From Protonemura montana (lineage: Eukaryota > Arthropoda > Insecta > Plecoptera > Nemouridae): 64,000 bases of DNA. Where the stretch lies: assembly GCA_947568835.1 (NCBI GenBank), contig OX387606.1:18323940-18387939 (forward strand). Reading direction: 5' to 3'. The notes below the pieces were generated by a model, which made no database searches, had not been told where the DNA came from, and saw only the letters and a list, made by a program, of their open reading frames with translations. Positions 22,101 through 32,824 of this stretch are shown in pieces. The position numbers were made by a program, and so were the translations under genes. Every line of letters starts with the position of its first letter. Positions within the stretch are counted from its first letter, which is position 1.

Positions 22101-25100
22101 TTTCTTCTCCTGCATGAATGCCGCTTGCTGCCGTGCAATAAAATCATGATTTCTTAATAAAATGCATTTTTCAATAAAACAGTCAACAAACTCATCTGTA
22201 GGTTTCGTAATTGTCTCTAGGGTACATCTGTCTGTTGACAGCCACTGTTTATAAGTCACAGAGTCTATGAAATTTTCACTGAATGAGATTTCTAGCCATT
22301 CACGAAGTTCATCGGTTCCCGGACAATTGCCACACTTTCCTACAAAGCAGTTGAGAAGCGGGGGGTTGCACATGAGGCTGGCAAGGCAGTGTTGGTATGA
22401 TTTGATGGTACCGTCTGAAAGCAAAGGCAGCTTTGCTCCCAAAGCCATCAACTTAACGTTTTGGTGTATCGTACAGACACAGACAGAATGTGTCCCAGCT
22501 GCTCCTGCCAGAACACAATGTTTGGGTCTGAGCTCTGCAAACTTCGAGAATCCAACCTTGATGTCAGGATATTTATCTTTGAAGCTGCGATACACTTCAC
22601 TTAAGTTGCTTAACACTAGTCTCTTCTGGCGGTGAACTCGATTGTCACCCACTTTAACCGAGACAAAATCTTTTTTACCCGGCATGACACGGCTTACATC
22701 ATCATTTTCATAAAACTCTTCAATCAGTTGAATGCAATCAGGGGAAAGAGTTTTTCCTGCTTTTTGATTTGCAGATGGCAGTATCCCTTGGGCCTTTACT
22801 AGTTGTTTGGTTTTACGTACCAAATGGTTAGATGCATTGAACTCTTGCATTATTCTCTTAATGCTCCAACTTTTTGGAAGCACAGATAAAATTGTTATTT
22901 TCTCGCTTCTGGTACTCGTCTTAAACTTTTCTTTCAGTTGTGCTATTATCTCTGACCCATCACGGATGCTGTCCTTGCACTCCTCTGAAGATGTCAAATC
23001 TTCTTTGCTGATTTCTTCATTACTGGGAGATACTAGTTCCAATCTCTTCTTTACACCTTGTGTTATTTCGCTGAACTTTCTTTTCGAATAAAACATAGAT
23101 TTACCCTTTAGTTTGGTGGTATTAATAGGTGACACACCAAATGCAGCTAAAGACTGATTCACGGCATCTGCTTCACAGGGTATGTCCACGAAAGGTAGGT
23201 CAAGTTCAGTGGATTTAGTTGGCGTTAGAACAGAAACGGTTGTTAGTTCCTTCAGCCTGAGCGAGAGCAGCTTACGGCAAGTTGAGCATAATTTCTTTCC
23301 AGGGATGAGGTCGGCAATCTCCAAGTATTTCGTCCTGGATGCTGCATTAATTTCTCTTAACCCATTAACTTTCACTATTCCACAGTGAGCCTGAAACGGA
23401 TCGCAGCATAACTTGTGGTGACAGCTATACAGACGAAGGAATTTCTTTTCATGTAAATGACACACGGTCTTCACATTATCACACTTAGTACGCAGAGCTA
23501 ATGATAACTGCTGGTCACTATTGAAACTTTCAATGCTTTTAATCGCTAGATCTTCGATGGGTCCACATTCTTCTTCAAAGAACAGTCCAATTGAGCACAT
23601 TATGAATCTCTAAATAAAAGGTGCTTGAGAGCAAATTAGCTTCTATCCTCATCAACATGAGGCCAGAGACTGATTGCTTTAGTCCAGACAAGAAATTACC
23701 AAACTTTTTACTTGTAACCTGTTACAACTTGATCCATGATTCAGGAGCATGACAAACAATCTATAGTTGTATTCTAGGGAATACCATTTTAAGATTCTTG
23801 TAGATGCAAGTCCAGACAAGAAATGAACAAACTTTTGACTTCTATGAACTGTTTCAACTTGATCCATGATTTACAGGAATATGGCAAACAATCGATTTGT
23901 ATTGTAGAGAATAACATTTCAAGAACATGCAACTGTGCAAACAAAAATCAACTTTAATATAAAATATATGCCAGTGCTCTGATCACAATAATTGTGATCA
24001 AAATGCTGTTCTACTGGCAAAAAGGCACTTTTTTATAGAAAAAATTTTTTTTCTTGGAAAGTGGTAAAACACCCATCTTGATTTTTGGAACACATGATCA
24101 TATGTATGTTCTGTATATATAGAAAAAAAATCAGGCAAATCAAAAATGACTCATCAGCGATATGGTCATTTTGGAAAATGCAGATGTGTAAAATCACAAT
24201 TAAATTCGTATTAACATATCGTCATTTTTGTTTCCATATTCAGGTAGGGTATGAAATTACCTTTCAGATGATTTTTTTCCCAGCTCTGTAGCTCCCATAG
24301 AACCCTAGATATTGCGTAGAAAGGGTGGTCACTACACGCCCGGGGGGCAAAATGACCCCAACTTCCCCCCCTTGTAATATCCGAACGGTTGGACCAAAAA
24401 AAAAAAAAAAAAAAAATAGCCCCTAAGTCAACAAACTTAACAAGTATACCAATTTTCATCAAAATCTGGGTCGGTCAAAGTGAAATTTAATTAAAAGTGA
24501 GTGATTACACATGGAATGACCCAATAGCTAGAACTGCATTTACTTTTAATATATTAGTATTGATAATTGTAACTTTTCTCACCTCAGCTACCCTTCGATA
24601 ATTTCGCCCTACAAAGTCACCTTTTCCAGGATTCTGGAATGGAGCAAATTTGCGGTAAATATGCCCCACTCTTGAGCAAGGAGCATCCAACATTTGTCCG
24701 CCGCATTGCCAAATCTTGAACAAAAAAAATCAATGGTAAAACCTTGTTTAACAATGTTGAACATGGATAAGTAACTACTGACTTAATAACTACCTTGAAT
24801 GACAGTTCATATTGCTCTCCACCCCAGATTTCTAATCCTTCATCGTAGCCACCCAACTCCCAAAAGAACTTTGAACTGATTGCAAAGAGACCTCCTGCCA
24901 TAATAGGGCTTTTGAATGGTTCTGTGGGATGTTTCAGATCTTCCGCCAACAGTGGCAGACGTTTGTAGTAAAACTCCCAGTCAAAAGCACCGCGAGCACC
25001 TTCATCTTGCGCTCGATATTCAAATGTTTCAAATTGGATAACGTCAATGAAGGGACAAACACATGTCCGGTAGTCAAGGGCAATGGGATCTGCAAAAAAA

Positions 25101-26575
25101 AGTTACAAGTAATTTGTGCAACAAATTAAATCACAAATTTAATCACAGAAATTAAATTAATTGATTAACAGTAACAATTTTGGCTATAAACAAGAACAAT
25201 TGTGGCAAAATAAACAAATTTACCAAGTAAAGGTGGAAGCCAATTCACGTTTGCTTCAGTGTGCGAATCTAAGAAAATAAGTACTTGTGCGGTAGCTTTC
25301 CTTGCGCCCGCTAAACGCGCTAAAATCAATCCTGATCGTACAGGCAAGTGTATTACTCTCACTTTGGGTAAGTGAAGAGCAACATAGTCATCCAATGGCT
25401 TTCCACAATGAGGCTTGGAGCTAAAGTCGTCCACCAGGATTATCTCTTTCAATAAGTGAGCTGGTGATCGGTTGATTACACTAATTGCTGTACGTAGCAG
25501 TGTACTCAAGTGCTCATTGTGAAATGGAACTATTACGCTAACAGTTGGCAATACTGACAAGTACTGCTTTGATTTACACCTGAGGTAAAGGAAAAGTTTG
25601 ATTATTAAATGCAAATAATTCCTTGGACATTAATGAAAAATACACTTGTTCAAGAAACATACAAAGATATTTTTTAATGAATGATGACAGTGCCAATAGT
25701 CTCGTGCATGAACCGGGAAAAGAGAACAACTTCTTGAAGAAGACAGCAGCCAAAATGCTATAGCTCAACTCCTCAGCTTTCACAAGTGGCCAATTCAAGA
25801 GGCCTCTTCCTTTCCTCTTCTCCAGTCAGAACTCTCCATATTTGTTAAGAGTTTAACTTGGCTCAATATCACTTACCCTTTGTGTCGGATATCAGGAAGT
25901 GAACGATTTAGTGAAATTTGGTCACTTAGAGCGGCATTAAATCCATTCACTTTATAAAGCTCTTTTTTTTCCTCGGTATCATCTTTATCAAGAACAGCAG
26001 ATTTTCCTTGCTCACCGACACCTTTTCGAAGAGATTCTGATTGAATTTGTTTGTAGTTGTGCCAGTCTAATTTTTTTAAGCTGGTCTCATCCTATAAAAA
26101 TATTAACATTTTGTTATCCTGTCACATTTATTATTTTTTTCCAATCAAATAATATTTTATATTTGCTGGACATTAACTTAAGATAAAACAATAAAGACTC
26201 TTGCAGACTCATTCTTCCACTGATTGAACCTGATTGAACTATAAAGTCTCGTAGCAAACATTTTTACTCTAAAAATTCACTGACCCTACCCATTGGAAGC
26301 TTTAGTATGAAATTCTTATTTTTGTGAGGTACAGATAAGGCAACAGGAATGAATTGTACTTGAGTACTCACATCAGAAAACCAGAACTTTTGGTGGTTTG
26401 GATTCACTTTGCCTGGGAATGGTTCTTCTGGTAGAGGGCCATGGTGTTCTTGTGCAACCCCACCAGCTTGCATTTTTTCTGCTTGTCGTACATAACGAAA
26501 GATGACAACAGTAGTGACAATAGTTACCACAGACAACACCAAAAATTTGCACACGCTTTTAATATTTCGCCGCAT
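19194..26575 (-). CDS. GALNT10: Polypeptide GalNAc-transferase, GALNT10-like (complete, 8 exons)
   Basis: Golgi type II membrane enzyme that transfers GalNAc from UDP-GalNAc to Ser/Thr, starting mucin-type O-glycans. Exons in transcript order: 26575-26285, 26091-25877, 25579-25224, 25089-24794, 24714-24583, 20318-20118, 19877-19695 and 19439-19194. Phases agree, giving 639 residues and a TGA stop. The start is MRRNIKSVC with a signal-anchor helix at about 11-26, then a stem and the catalytic entry RSLPDIRH. The GT-A domain shows [12 protein letters not shown], the metal-binding DSH at 273-275, [24 protein letters not shown] and [11 protein letters not shown] (376-386). A ricin-type lectin domain fills about 498-639, with QLW (577-579) and QKW (618-620). 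[26 protein letters not shown] and [11 protein letters not shown] resemble GALNT10 more than other isoforms. Intron 5 (20319-24582) carries a whole DNA transposon. Confidence 0.93.
20414..20881 (+). repeat. Left terminal inverted repeat of the 4.1-kb transposon
   Basis: About 468 bases matching the inverse of 24045-24522. The arm holds a T-rich run, a G tract followed by GCCCCCC, and CCATATCGCTGATGAGTCAT, all of which recur in the other arm. Alignment fades near the A-run at 20872. Confidence 0.92.
21018..23600 (-). CDS. Transposase of the long-TIR transposon (860 aa, uninterrupted)
   Basis: A single ORF from ATG 23600 to the stop at 21018. Cys/His-rich N-terminal segments suggest zinc binding: [14 protein letters not shown] at about 60-73 and CSTCRKLL at 105-112. 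More Cys/His clusters occur at CVCTIH (374-379) and CFVGKCGNC (418-426). The likely catalytic core has conserved-looking acidic motifs: GDFAENY with D513, [11 protein letters not shown] with D597 and [12 protein letters not shown] with D638. A Glu-rich run follows at about 743-755. The C-terminal 90 residues ([19 protein letters not shown], then [15 protein letters not shown]) look like a Tudor/SH3-like fold. Proteins of this layout recur as unnamed proteins in arthropod and cnidarian genomes. A TAG lies four codons upstream in frame, and TTTATTTAG there could be a splice acceptor, so an extra 5' exon is possible. Active-site assignment is inference. Confidence 0.8.
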   Translation of the reverse strand: MCSIGLFFEEECGPIEDLAIKSIESFNSDQQLSLALRTKCDNVKTVCHLHEKKFLRLYSCHHKLCCDPFQAHCGIVKVNGLREINAASRTKYLEIADLIPGKKLCSTCRKLLSLRLKELTTVSVLTPTKSTELDLPFVDIPCEADAVNQSLAAFGVSPINTTKLKGKSMFYSKRKFSEITQGVKKRLELVSPSNEEISKEDLTSSEECKDSIRDGSEIIAQLKEKFKTSTRSEKITILSVLPKSWSIKRIMQEFNASNHLVRKTKQLVKAQGILPSANQKAGKTLSPDCIQLIEEFYENDDVSRVMPGKKDFVSVKVGDNRVHRQKRLVLSNLSEVYRSFKDKYPDIKVGFSKFAELRPKHCVLAGAAGTHSVCVCTIHQNVKLMALGAKLPLLSDGTIKSYQHCLASLMCNPPLLNCFVGKCGNCPGTDELREWLEISFSENFIDSVTYKQWLSTDRCTLETITKPTDEFVDCFIEKCILLRNHDFIARQQAAFMQEKKANLKPGEVLVVGDFAENYSFVLQDAAQGYHWNNSQCTLHPFVCYFKPEDRDIQHLSYVVISDSLTHDTVTVHTFQKHLIRHLKQNISDVSHLIYFSDGAAAQYKNKKNFSNLCHHEVDFELTAEWHFFATSHGKGPCDGVGGTVKRNAARASLQKPYADQIMTPIDFYRWATENVWTVNFVFVANEEITANGIKLKERFKELKTIVGTRSFHAFYPKSLTSLHVKHFSLSEEINIVKIVEKNEEGEEEEEEEEEEATAAEIPEFEFKDVGSFITVAYNEDWWLACVLEKSSQSLELQVNFLHPHGPAPSYFYPSVQDKLIVAFADVLTLADPNTATGRTYFLSATDTNRATAGLIKYVPQ
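23681..23936 (-). repeat. Tandem duplication of a ~128-bp unit upstream of the transposase ORF
   Basis: The unit starting AGTCCAGACAAGAAAT at 23681 is repeated at 23809 in the same orientation. Both copies share CAAACTTTT, AACTTGATCCATGATT, GGCAAACAATC-like and AGAATAACATTT-like blocks with moderate divergence. It lies between the right TIR and the transposase start, where the transposon promoter or transposase-binding sites are expected. Confidence 0.8.
24045..24522 (-). repeat. Right terminal inverted repeat of the 4.1-kb transposon
   Basis: About 478 bases. It differs from the left arm by an extra TTTTAATTAAATTTCAC-like stretch near the tip, a longer A run (21 bases at 24396-24416) and a few substitutions. 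Confidence 0.92.
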
Positions 26576-27662
26576 TGCAAAGAGTCTCTCACAGGATATG
26601 TCAGGAATGTAAATAATTGAAAATCCTAACCTATGTCTGTCACTACAACTCGGCTAGAAAGATATTTGTTATTTACATGGTAGAATTTTAATAAAAACAC
26701 ATCAAGAGCATCTTTGGTGCGCTTGCTACCTACTCCCTAATAACGCACGTTCGCACGAGCCACATCACCTTTGATGGCTCTGCTTATCAGCGAATTTCGT
26801 GACCAGGTATACTACCTGCATAACCTTCGGAATTCGACCATAAATAAAAAAATCAAGTGATCACGTACCATGGCGGGAATATTTCTAATCTAAATCTAAT
26901 ATTGAAATTCACAGAAGGTATAATATAACAACAGTCCATAATTAGTTTGTAATACATTTTTATTTAAAAAATACATGTTTCATTATTACACAATCAATTG
27001 ACCAAATTATATAATTATAAATGTGAGCAAAAGCATGAATTAAATCAAGACATGGATGTATTTATTCTATGACAGGTTCTATTCGACAAAACGAGAGGTA
27101 GTTAATTTGAGATGAATCATGCCTGTCTTCTATCATTATCTGATCTCTGGACAATAAAATATATTATCACCATTAATTTGGGTGCAATTCTAGGTCCGGC
27201 CAATGATGCCCACAAACTTTGAGAACGGAATGCTGAGAGCAATTTGAATGCCACATAAAGGCAAGTAAATGTTGTCAATTGTTTTTAACAAAAATACATA
27301 TCATGCTAGTAGCTGGCAGTAAAAACATGGAACCACAATCGACATAGAAAATAAAAAACAACAAAATGTACAAGCTAGCTGGGAGCAGCTGCATTTAGAG
27401 GAGCACACAGTTATAAGTTAATGAATTATAAATGCATTTTGCATTTAACAAAATCGCAAAAAAATACACATAAACTTTAATATTAGATAAATAATCATGC
27501 ATCCTCAACCATTGTGAGCTGTTTTACAGAATGTGTAGCAGCGACGTTACTTCCAATACTTGTTTAAAAATAAAGCTAACTGTACAAAATTAGTATATTT
27601 TTCTCGGTATAGGTTTTTGGTTGCTAAACCTGGAGATTGCCAGTCATTTCTAGTGCTTAAGA
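26576..27662 (-). other. GALNT10 5' flank and cyclin A 3' UTR region
   Basis: Non-coding. The first few hundred bases left of the GALNT10 start codon's outer side (26576-26880) should hold its 5' UTR and promoter. The remainder probably belongs to the cyclin A 3' UTR; an AATAAA on the minus strand at 27061-27066 is one candidate poly(A) signal. No repeat was recognised. Confidence 0.5.
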
Positions 27663-30600
27663 TTAAAAGAGGTCTTCACAGCTACGAGGCTCCACGCTCG
27701 ATGAATCTCGCCGTGAACTACTCCGATACTTTTCTCGTATTGCCTGCTGTGCATGTGTGGGAGCCGCCACTAGGAGCTGAACACGAAAGGAAAGTAAATA
27801 AAGATGTGCCCCCCCCATAAACACTGAAACATTAACAACTGCATGCTAAAAAAATGTGGTCATCTTTGGGAAATGGATTAATTTACGAAAAAAAAACTAT
27901 TTAACCAGTCACTCCACCGGAACAGGTAGGCATAGACTATCCGAAAGGGCTGCAACCCCGAGTAGAGGCAGTTGACTTCGGTCCTCCGAGAATATCACAG
28001 GTTTGCCGGTACAAAATTTTTAATTAATCATTGTTTTCGTCTCAACTCTTGGCTTCATTTTACTGTTTTGATAAGCGAAACCTTACAAAGTTTAGCAACT
28101 TATGTCTTGTTACTTCATCAAGGGAGGTAGCAGTTGTGACATTTCTACAATAAGTAACAAAAGAACCACAAAAAAAAAACCTTAAATGCATCTAATTAAA
28201 AAACCACTGTGATTTCAATCTATAATTTTCAATGTAAAATTACCCCAACAAAAATCACCCTTGATTAAGTGACAGACATATTGTGGAACACTGAGAGAAT
28301 AAGTTATCTTACGAAGCCTTAAAAAAAAGCAGTCCAAGTTTTTTTCCCCAAACTCGTGCCAAGGTTAGATAAAGTAACACGAGTCTAAAAACTAGAAGAT
28401 CGATCAATCAATCTTCAGATGATATCATTTGAAGAATATAATACCTTGTGTAGTTCCTTTGCACAGAACAAGAGGTCTGGAAGGCAGTAGGTGGTGGTTT
28501 CTTCAAGCTCGGGGGTCCACGTAGGAGTGAGGTATAGCGTGTGTCGTGCCAATGCAACGGCAGCAGCTGCTCGAATCGATGGTACACAGTTCAGAAACGG
28601 GTCGGCTTCTAGCAGTGACAGCTCACTTGCATACTGGATGAAAAAATAAACATCACTTTTCTGCTGCATTTTGGCATTCAATAGATGATTTGCCAATAGA
28701 AGTGGTTTAGTAGAGGATTAATCCAAATCCTATGTCGTGATTTTTTAGTTCCAGCCCACAGATTGGCAATTGATGAGATAAAATAATTAGAATTTTTAAG
28801 TAAGATGAAGCATAGATTTAATCAATTCAACGATGAGAGTTAAGTCCAACATTAAAACTGGGGGAACGATAAAGTTTAAGGTGGTTTAACCACGAGCAAA
28901 AGATAAGACTAATTTAAATAGATGAAAAAAAAAGTTTTTCTGTACCTATCTTAGGACAAAAGTAGTGTTTTTCTATACAAAACAAAGTAAATATATGTGC
29001 GAAAAAAAATCCCGTTGGACCGAAAAACAATCGTGCATCGACAACATACTTGTCTAGTTTCACTCTTACTTCAGGGGTAGAGCTTGCGCCTGAAAATGGT
29101 GGCATGTTTCTAAATTGTTTCCAGCAAAAGTTGATTATAATTTATAAGAGCAGTAAAAATGAAAAAGCAACCATTCCCAAAAAGCCTAGCCAACTATGTA
29201 AATGTATTAGTAAAAGCAATAACTAAGTTGATCACACATGTACAAAAGAAAATATTGAGCAAACCACTTACCATTGCCAAGTAGAGGACAGAATCAGAAG
29301 CTTTGGTTGAAGTGCAGTAGTTGACTATGAAGCCAAGGGTCGTAGGTGTTGACATATCAAAGCCAAGTACTTTTAGGATAAGGTGCTCCATTCGCAGCAC
29401 TTGTTTTTTCGTGTAAGTATCATCAGTTATGTAAACAAACTCTCCCACATCAGGAGGATAGATCTCTTCGTATTTACTGAAAGCAGAAAATTTCACTTTA
29501 CAAAAACAGACGGAATAAAATCTCGATTTTATCATGAGATGTTAAGGCAAGAGAAAAAGTTTCCTTCGCACTAGGATAATTTTAGAAACTTACGCAGCGA
29601 TGAACATGGCAGCTGTGCCAACCAACTGCAGCTTGTTTCTAACGACAGACATGAGACTGAGAAAACGATCAATATATGAAACGGCCAGGTAGAGTGTTTC
29701 TGTTTGAAGATTGTATTCTTCTGCTACCTCCACAAGCCAATCAACGAGTATTGCACGCATGGAGTATGTGATATCGGGTTGTTTCTTCATATAGAATGGC
29801 TTCGGTCGATGACGTGTCTGGAAATTATAAATTCAATTTTAAACTATGGAATCACAGAACAAAATTGTACATTAGGTATTAATACTTACTTCAGCAGAAA
29901 GAAGATATTGGTAAATGTCGGATTTGTACTCTTCACATTCGATCAGGTGCGCTAGTGTTGCTTTCGGCTGTTCAGGTTCCTCTTCTGTCAAGTCAATGGT
30001 ACTGGTACTACTTGTCAACATATTTACAGTTTCACATGAACTGTTATGATCATTTTCAATTGGAGGGACCAGTTCTTGTAGAGCAGGCCGATGCAGACTT
30101 GTGATGCCAGACGGCAACACTGTCTGTTTTGACATGGCTCTACTATCAGCTTTTGATTTTCCATCTCTCTTTTTCCCGTCTACATTATCGACGTGGATAG
30201 CGAATGCGGCTTTCGGAGGTGGAACTGGAAGTGAGGGGACTCTCTGCTGATGTTCGAAGCCTCGGTCTTGAAATTTTGCCTTTGAGTCCTGGAGTGAAAG
30301 ATCAGTTAATATCAGTAACCAATTTTTAATAGCAATACCAATTTGGAGAGGTTAAAAGTGTAGACTGGGAAAGATTGAGAGCCTGTTTACCTAATAAAAT
30401 TAAATGTAAAATATACTCATATATATAATATATATAAATACAGGAGAAACAGTGGTAGCTACATAAGCAGTCTGCCAGGTGAACAGTTACCTCTTTCTGA
30501 TGGATTTTCGTTTGAGCCCGAGTTAGGGCATGGTTTTTACTAATAAGTCCCAAAACTGCACGTTTTGGAGGCTGCAAGGCAGACGTAGATGCCGTACTTT

Positions 30601-30679
30601 CTTTAGCTGGACCCGGCACGATATGTTTCGAATTCTCCTGGCCGTTATTTAGATCTTGATGGATGCGTAGGGTAGCCAT
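27663..30679 (-). CDS. CCNA: Cyclin A (complete, 6 exons)
   Basis: Activating subunit of CDK1/CDK2 in S phase and mitotic entry. Exons in transcript order: 30679-30491, 30288-29890, 29817-29594, 29476-29272, 28633-28445 and 27776-27663. Phases agree, giving 439 residues. The start is the ATG of [11 protein letters not shown]; an upstream GTG in the same frame is not used. The destruction box is [10 protein letters not shown] (40-49), the degradation signal of A/B cyclins. The cyclin box opens with [20 protein letters not shown] and contains [16 protein letters not shown] (the MRAIL docking patch), [13 protein letters not shown] and [22 protein letters not shown], all A-type hallmarks. The C-terminal fold includes [16 protein letters not shown] and [13 protein letters not shown]. 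The tail is basic/Ser-rich and lacks the usual KYHGVSL-type ending, which may reflect lineage drift. A TTTGAA at 30725-30730, just upstream, resembles the CHR cell-cycle promoter element. Confidence 0.95.
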
Positions 30680-32291
30680 TGCTGAATCCACAGTATTTTC
30701 GACGTGGATGATCGGGTGTTACTCTTTGAAACAAATTGTGAAAGCTTAATTAGCTTGTATGTAAGTTAGTAACTGCACAGCTTCCAACAGAGGAATTCAG
30801 ACTAGATAGCCATTAACGGAAACGCCAGTTCAACGGTCAAACCCAAGAGGCGACTCACCCCTCTCGTAAGCAAGTGAAGTGAACGACGGTTAAAAACTTT
30901 CAAAAGTACAAACAGCATCGCCCATATGAAATGTTCCGATTGTCGCGCTCTCGCACGGCCTATAACAGAACTAGTTCGTCCCGGCCACATGGCGGATTTA
31001 CTTTGATTGATCGCCTACGTGATCAAACATATTTGTTTACATTTGATATCTGCATTCTTATATTTTTCGCCAAGGCCCGTTGTTCTTGGGTAAGGGGAAT
31101 TTTTGTGTTTTCCTTCTTCTTTTACGTTTTTGAAACATGGGCGTTCACTTCATTCAATGATAACCTGATGTTTACACATCAACTGGTTCAGAATTTTTCT
31201 TGGCCAAGCACTCCAAATATTTCATATGCTCTTTTTTATAACTTTCGTGGATAAAATCAGTGTATTTGATTTCGAAAGCTAATGAGTTCATAGAACATGC
31301 GCTTAAAACGCCATTCTCGGCTGTATCTAGCTTGCGCCTTGAGCCGATTATTATTATTTTTATAGTCAACTGCCGACAATTCCTTGATTTTGGTTCATAG
31401 CTTCATTGGGATGCTTCAGGATGCTTCTTGGAATCTTGTTGTCACACTAAAAAAGGCTTCTTTAACGTCTAAGTTATAGATAATTAGTCTTGGTCTGGGC
31501 TAATTGTAGCAAGTAGCTAACAATATTAATGAAGGATGTTAAACTCAAAGATGTCATGTTCTATATTTTATATTTGTCATAATGTCACAAGAAATACACT
31601 GAAAATCCAAACTTGCCTGTCCTCGCTTCAGTCCCCTCCAGTCCGTACTTTGGATAACTGTTTAGCAGGGTAATGGGGGTGAGATGCCTTTGGAATCAGG
31701 AGATTTTAGAAAAATAACCTAAATTGAACCGTGCAATATCTTTATTTTTCCCGTTTTATTTATGCATTGGGAAACAATGTTTTCGTGCTATATCCGGCTT
31801 CACAATCCACTCGTATTGCTTAAATTGGCCAGTTTGTACAACTTTGAAATAAAATCCACATTTTCTCTGCGTTCATCTGTGTTCTCCATATTTAACCAGC
31901 TTTCCGGTCCTATGGCGAATGTCATTTGACATTTTCTTGTTTTTCATGATAGTTAAAATACAAGTATTGGCAAATGATTTCACCACTATCATACTTTGTC
32001 AATATTTCATATCTAATTAAATCTAATGGATAAGGTGCACAGTCATGATACTAGAAATAAGAAAAATAGATTTGTTAAATCAGCAAAATTAAATAGTTCT
32101 TTGACTAAAGTGACTATAACAAATTAGGAAGCATAATTAGGAATACGAAATCAATATTGAATTTTATGAAAGAATTGTATAAACATTTTGAAAAGAAAGA
32201 AATGTGAATATTTATGTTAAAATGTAGTATTTGTATTGAATAGCTGTACCAAGCTAAATAAAACATCACAAGCAAACAAACAAACAAAAAA

Positions 32292-32309
32292 TAGGGATGT
32301 CCATCCCTA
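32292..32309. repeat. Short palindrome after an AAAC run
   Basis: TAGGGATGTCCATCCCTA has 8-base arms around a 2-base centre and follows the (AAAC) run at about 32270-32288. It may mark the end of a small repeat, but no partner end was found. Confidence 0.5.
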
Positions 32310-32689
32310 CAATTATATGATTATTATATGATTATTACATTATACAATTATATGATTTTAATTAAATTAATTATATGAACACATGACGAAATTTCTCACT
32401 GAGACAACTAGACCCACACGTGGGGTTAAAAGTCTCAAACATTTATAGGTCAACTAAGAGACATAGCAATTCAACTGATGGTCTAATAAATCGCAAAAAA
32501 ATTCAAATAATAACCAAATGTGTATTAATCAATAAAAAAATATAACATAAGAATAACTTCATTTTTCTAGAAGATATGCACACATAGGTAGATTTTGAGA
32601 CAACTAGACTCCCTCCTCCCCTACTAGGAATAAACAACTCCTGGACAGCTCTAACCAATAACTCTGCGCTTTAGAAACATTACTCTATT

Positions 32690-32824
32690 TTCATGGTATT
32701 TACATTTTTAAATTCTCTACCTGATGATCTCAGAAATGCTGAGATATTTTCAGATTTTAAGACAAGGCTGAAACAATTTGTAGTTACCAAAGAATGTTAT
32801 ACCATTGATAATAAAGCTTTATGA
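32690..32824 (+). mobile_element. LINE (non-LTR) ORF2 C-terminal fragment
   Basis: A 44-codon open stretch ends at TGA and includes FLNSLPDDLRNAEIFSDFKT, the motif (F-N-S-L-P-x-x-L-R, then F-K-x-x-L) found at the C-terminus of reverse transcriptase proteins of Jockey/CR1-type LINEs. No reverse transcriptase catalytic motif is found upstream, so this is a 5'-truncated remnant. The A-rich, simple-sequence DNA after the stop fits a LINE 3' tail. Confidence 0.7.

Larger units (their letters stand above)
20414..24522 (-). mobile_element. DNA transposon with long TIRs, Sola-like, apparently intact
   Basis: A 4,109-bp element. Both ends read GGGTCATTCCATGTGTAATC inward, and both sides carry the tetramer AATA (20410-20413 and 24523-24526) as target duplication. 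Its TIRs run about 470 bases, differing only at scattered bases, one short indel and A/T-run lengths. Inside is one minus-strand 860-codon ORF without interruption. A cut-and-paste transposon with a 4-bp duplication and a D-rich transposase fits the Sola superfamily best, but I cannot confirm this without comparison; other 4-bp-duplication families are possible. It lies in GALNT10 intron 5, away from the splice sites. Near-identical ends and an open frame indicate a young copy. Confidence 0.85.

Noticed and set aside
24085-24291. Open frames in both transposon ends as small genes (also 20633-20839)
   Set aside because: They are mirror copies of the same terminal inverted repeat, not genes.
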